Assembly (NCBI RefSeq): GCF_000383515.1
Contig: NZ_KB911486.1
Span: 1-64,000, forward strand
DNA from: Mesomycoplasma hyorhinis ATCC 17981
GTDB taxonomy: Bacteria > Bacillota_I > Bacilli_A > Mycoplasmatales > Metamycoplasmataceae
Reading direction: 5' to 3'
Length of the DNA stretch: 64,000 nt
Below the pieces are notes generated by a model. That model was given only the letters and a program-made list of their open reading frames with translations, searched no databases and was not told the origin of the DNA. Below, in pieces: positions 61,204-64,000 of this stretch. A program made the translations under genes and the position numbers. The number at the start of each line of letters is the position of its first letter. Within the stretch, counting starts at the first letter, position 1.

Positions 61204-61242
61204 ACTAAATGCAAGATAATTTTAAAATAATAAAGGAACAAT

Positions 61243-61920
61243 ATGCATAGATTTTTTGTATTTGAAAAAATAAATAATTATTTTATTTTAGATAAAAGAG
61301 TTTTACAACATCTAAAAGTAATAAAATCAAGAAATGATAAATTTATTTGTGTTTATCAAGAAAAATTTTATTTAACTAAATTTGTTTTTCCAAACAAAGC
61401 TGAAATAATTGAAGAACTCAATTTAAATCATGAATTTAAAAAACAGCCAATGCTTGCAATTGCAATATTAAAAACAAAAGCTTTTGAATTTATTTTACAA
61501 AAAGCGGTCGAACTAGGAGTAGCTAAAATAATTCCTTTTTATAGTAAAAACGTTGAACAAAAACTTGGAAATGATATCGATAAAAAAGTACAAAGATGGC
61601 AAGAAATGGTTCTTCATGCAGCTCAACAATCTTTTAGAAATATTATCCCAAAAGTTGAAAAACCTATTAAATTTCACGAAGTTTTAAATATTGAAAAAAA
61701 CTTTAAATTTATAGCACATGAGAAAGAAAATGAAGAAAATTCACAACTTCTATTTGATTCTGATTCATTATTTTTAATAGGTCCTGAAGGTGGTTTTACA
61801 GAGGATGAAATTGCAAAAGCAAAGGCTAAAAATTTTAAAGTCATTTCTTTAGGAAAAAGAATTTTAAGATCTGAAACAGCTGCTATGTTTTGTTTGGCAA
61901 GACTTAAAGAAAATTCATAA
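61243..61920 (+). CDS. rsmE: 16S rRNA m3U1498 methyltransferase RsmE
   Basis: A 225-residue SPOUT methylase. It begins MHRFFVFEKIN, carries KAFEFILQKAVELGVAKIIPF near residue 82, LFLIGPEGGFTEDEI near 177 (SAM binding) and SLGKRILRSETAAMFCLARL at the end, all typical. The start ATG has an AAAGGAACA site. It is followed by a terminator and appears to be transcribed alone. Confidence 0.93.
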   Translation: MHRFFVFEKINNYFILDKRVLQHLKVIKSRNDKFICVYQEKFYLTKFVFPNKAEIIEELNLNHEFKKQPMLAIAILKTKAFEFILQKAVELGVAKIIPFYSKNVEQKLGNDIDKKVQRWQEMVLHAAQQSFRNIIPKVEKPIKFHEVLNIEKNFKFIAHEKENEENSQLLFDSDSLFLIGPEGGFTEDEIAKAKAKNFKVISLGKRILRSETAAMFCLARLKENS

Positions 61921-61925
61921 AATGC

Positions 61926-61955
61926 TGTCAAGTAAAAATGCTTGACACTTTTTTT
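61926..61955 (+). terminator. Terminator after rsmE
   Basis: TGTCAAG (61926-61932) pairs with CTTGACA (61941-61947) around TAAAAATG, then CTTTTTTT. It starts 6 bases after the rsmE stop. The distal arm also holds the -35 box of the next promoter. Confidence 0.85.
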
Positions 61956-61972
61956 AAAAATTAATGTATAAT
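61942..61972 (+). promoter_or_regulatory. Promoter of the rpsP-trmD-rplS operon
   Basis: TTGACA (61942-61947) and TATAAT (61967-61972), both perfect consensus boxes but spaced by 19 bases. The start would fall near 61980, about 50 bases before rpsP. Confidence 0.75.
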
Positions 61973-62029
61973 TTAAAAACATTTATAAAACTTATTAATT
62001 AAAAAATAAAATTCACCAGAAAGGTACAA

Positions 62030-62302
62030 ATGGTAAAAATCAGATTAAAAAGAATGGGATCAAAATTTAATCCTGTATACAAAATTGTTATAGCTGACGC
62101 AAGAGCTGCAAGAGATGGAAGATTTATTGAAGCAGTTGGTCACTATAATCCAAAAACTAAAGAAACAAAATTAAATAAAGAAGTGATTTTAAATTGATTA
62201 AGTTTAGGTGCAGTACCTACAGAAACAGTAAAAACTTTACTTAAAAAAGAAGAAATTTTAACTCTTTTTACTAAGCAAAAATCACAAGCTAAAGCAAAAT
62301 AA
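62030..62302 (+). CDS. rpsP: 30S ribosomal protein S16
   Basis: A 90-residue ribosomal protein. [20 protein letters not shown] and [15 protein letters not shown] match the family. An AAAGGTAC site precedes the ATG. It opens the conserved rpsP-trmD-rplS operon (rimM is absent here). Confidence 0.96.
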
Positions 62303-62307
62303 AAATT

Positions 62308-62988
62308 GTGAAAATTAATTTTTTAACTCTATTTCCAAAATATTTTGAACCTTTTAAAAATGAATCTATTATTGCAAAAGCAATTGAAAAAAAAATAATC
62401 GAAATAAATATTGTGGATATCAGAGATTTTAGTAAAAATAAGCACTTAAAAGTAGATGATCAAATTTACGGTGGCGGACCTGGTATGTTGATGCAAATTG
62501 AGCCAATTGACTTAGCATTACAAACAGTTTCTGGCTTTAAAATAGCAATGTCACCTCAAGGTCAAAAATTCACACAAAAACTTGCTTATCAACTATCTAA
62601 AGAAAAAGAAATTACAATAATTTCAGGGCGATATGAAGGTTTTGACGAAAGAATAATTGATCATTTAGTAGATTTAGAACTTTCTATTGGAGACTATGTC
62701 TTAACAGGTGGAGAACTTCCTGCAATGGTAGTAGCTGATGCAGTTGCTCGTTTAGTTGAAGGTGTTATAAATCAAGAATCATTAGAAAATGAATCATTTA
62801 GTAATGATATGCTTGATTTTCCACAATACACAAGACCTAGAGACTACAAAGGTATGAAAGTTCCTGAAGTTCTTTTTTCAGGAAATCACAAACAAATAAA
62901 AGCGTGAAAAGAAGAAAAAAGACTTGAAAAAACAAGAAAAAATAGACCCGATTTATTAAAAAAGGACAAGGATGATTATGAAAAATAA
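62308..62988 (+). CDS. trmD: tRNA (guanine-N1)-methyltransferase TrmD
   Basis: A 226-residue SPOUT enzyme that makes m1G37 in tRNAs, keeping the reading frame. It has [13 protein letters not shown] at the start, [15 protein letters not shown] near residue 52, [11 protein letters not shown] near 110 and [16 protein letters not shown] near 130. The start is GTG (62308); no ATG precedes the conserved start. It lies 5 bases after rpsP and overlaps rplS. Confidence 0.94.
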
Positions 62989-63340
62989 TTTATTACAAAT
63001 TGTTGAAAATTCACAAATAAAAAAAGAAACTCCTGTTTATAACGTAGGAGATAATGTTAAGGTTTATGTAAAAATTAAAGAGGGAAATAAACAAAGAATT
63101 CAGATTTTTGAAGGTCTAGTTATATCTAAAAAAGGATCTGGATTAAAAGAAAGATTTGTTGTTCGTAAAGTTTCTTACGGAATTGGTATTGAAAGAAGTT
63201 TTCCTTTACATTCTCCTTTAATTGAAAAATTAGAAGTTGTTCGTTCAAACAAAGTAAGAAGAGCAAAACTCTACTTTATGCGTGATAGAAAAGGAAAATC
63301 AGCACGTTTAAAAGAAATTAAAAAAACAGCAGAAAAATAA
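62978..63340 (+). CDS. rplS: 50S ribosomal protein L19
   Basis: A 120-residue ribosomal protein. [49 protein letters not shown] and [15 protein letters not shown] match the family. ATG 62978 gives the normal length; ATG 62972, two codons earlier, is equally possible because the AAAGGACAAGG site fits either. It overlaps the end of trmD. Confidence 0.95.
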   Translation: MKNNLLQIVENSQIKKETPVYNVGDNVKVYVKIKEGNKQRIQIFEGLVISKKGSGLKERFVVRKVSYGIGIERSFPLHSPLIEKLEVVRSNKVRRAKLYFMRDRKGKSARLKEIKKTAEK

Positions 63341-63358
63341 TATTTGGATTTAATCAAA

Positions 63359-64000
63359 ATGAGTAAATTAGTTATTGTTGAGTCCCCAAATAAAATTAAA
63401 ACTATTTCCAAATATCTAGGAGAAGGTTACAAAGTAGTAGCTTCAGTTGGTCACGTTGTTAATTTAAAAACTTCAGGAAGTTATGGTTTAGGTATTGATA
63501 TGCAAAACTGAGAACCAGTTTATGAAGTTGAAAGTGATAAAAAGGAAATTGTTAAGAGTTTAAAAGAAGATGTGAAAAATTCTGATATGGTGATTATAGC
63601 AACCGATGCTGATCGTGAAGGTGAAGCAATAGGTCATACTTTAGTTGAAATTTTAAAAATTGAAAATAAATATCAAAGAATTAAATACAACGAAATTACC
63701 GAAGCTGCAATTTTACAATCTTTAAAAAATCCTTTAAAAATCGATGCAAATTTAGTAAATGCACAAAAATCAAGAAGAATGATTGATCGAATTATTGGTT
63801 TTAGATTATCTAGTTTATTAGCTACTAAAATAAAAAATACTCCAATAACTCCTTCAGCAGGAAGAGTACAATCAGTAGCTCTTAAATTAGTTATTGATCG
63901 TGAAAAAGAAATCAATGATTTTATTCCTTATCACTACTTTACAATTTCAGCTTTTTACAACAAAAACACAGAAATCAAATATTACAATCCAGAAAATGAA
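63359..64000 (+). CDS. topA: DNA topoisomerase I, 5' part
   Basis: The first 214 residues of a type IA topoisomerase, cut by the right edge of the window. The Toprim domain is visible: [16 protein letters not shown] at the start, ASVGHVVNL near residue 29 and [12 protein letters not shown] near 81. [18 protein letters not shown] near 160 is the family stretch before the catalytic domain. The catalytic Tyr lies beyond the window. It relaxes negative supercoils. Confidence 0.95.

Overview
The window looks like the chromosome of a mycoplasma, most likely Mesomycoplasma (Mycoplasma) hyorhinis or a close relative. The DNA is very AT-rich. UGA is read as tryptophan throughout, and a tRNA-Trp with anticodon UCA is present (16151-16225). 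Release factor 1 is encoded. The species guess rests on the first gene, whose lipoprotein leader, Gly/Thr-rich start and 12-residue tandem repeats behind a poly(A) promoter tract match the variable Vlp surface lipoproteins as I remember them; no search was run.

Layout. 1-1000: a vlp gene on the minus strand, plus a second copy of its promoter block cut by the left edge, so this is one end of a vlp array. 1455-4756: nicotinate phosphoribosyltransferase, a TrmN6-like methylase and methionyl-tRNA synthetase. 4827-14754: a restriction-like island with a decayed SF1 helicase carrying a (TA)19 tract, a type I hsdM-hsdR pair without an adjacent hsdS, and a YqaJ-like nuclease. 14833-16069: a two-gene chromate-type transporter. 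16231-22162, minus strand: two SPOUT methylases, a DUF1934 protein, gltX, prmC, prfA and an ABC ATPase. 22275-30404: the 2709-residue permease partner of that ATPase. 30623-35702: two azoreductase paralogues, rpmE, a membrane protein, tmRNA, era, cdd and ybeY. 35731-38134: a C39-peptidase ABC exporter with a small membrane partner.

38214-43274, plus strand: deoB, nusB, a hypothetical gene overlapping nusB, tlyA, csd, iscU and an RsuA-family pseudouridine synthase, converging on engB. 43910-46074, minus strand: pta-ackA, which makes ATP from acetyl-CoA. 46209-50990: tRNA-Arg and two lipoproteins with trypsin-like (DUF31/MIP-like) protease features; the first is intact and the second is broken at an A17 tract and again near its catalytic serine. 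50999-53658: HAD phosphatase, a NadD-HD fusion and MTA/SAH nucleosidase. 53698-60737, minus strand: a membrane protein and an 1838-residue secreted SGNH hydrolase with a long helical tail. 61038-64000: a leader with a T18 tract, rsmE, then rpsP-trmD-rplS and the start of topA.

Most of the window is ordinary, tightly packed housekeeping gene content with overlapping stops and starts. The accessory parts share a theme: simple sequence tracts (T>=15, T19, (TA)19, A17, T18) sit in or next to surface, restriction-like or leader sequences. Some of these fit phase variation; others are simply gene decay.
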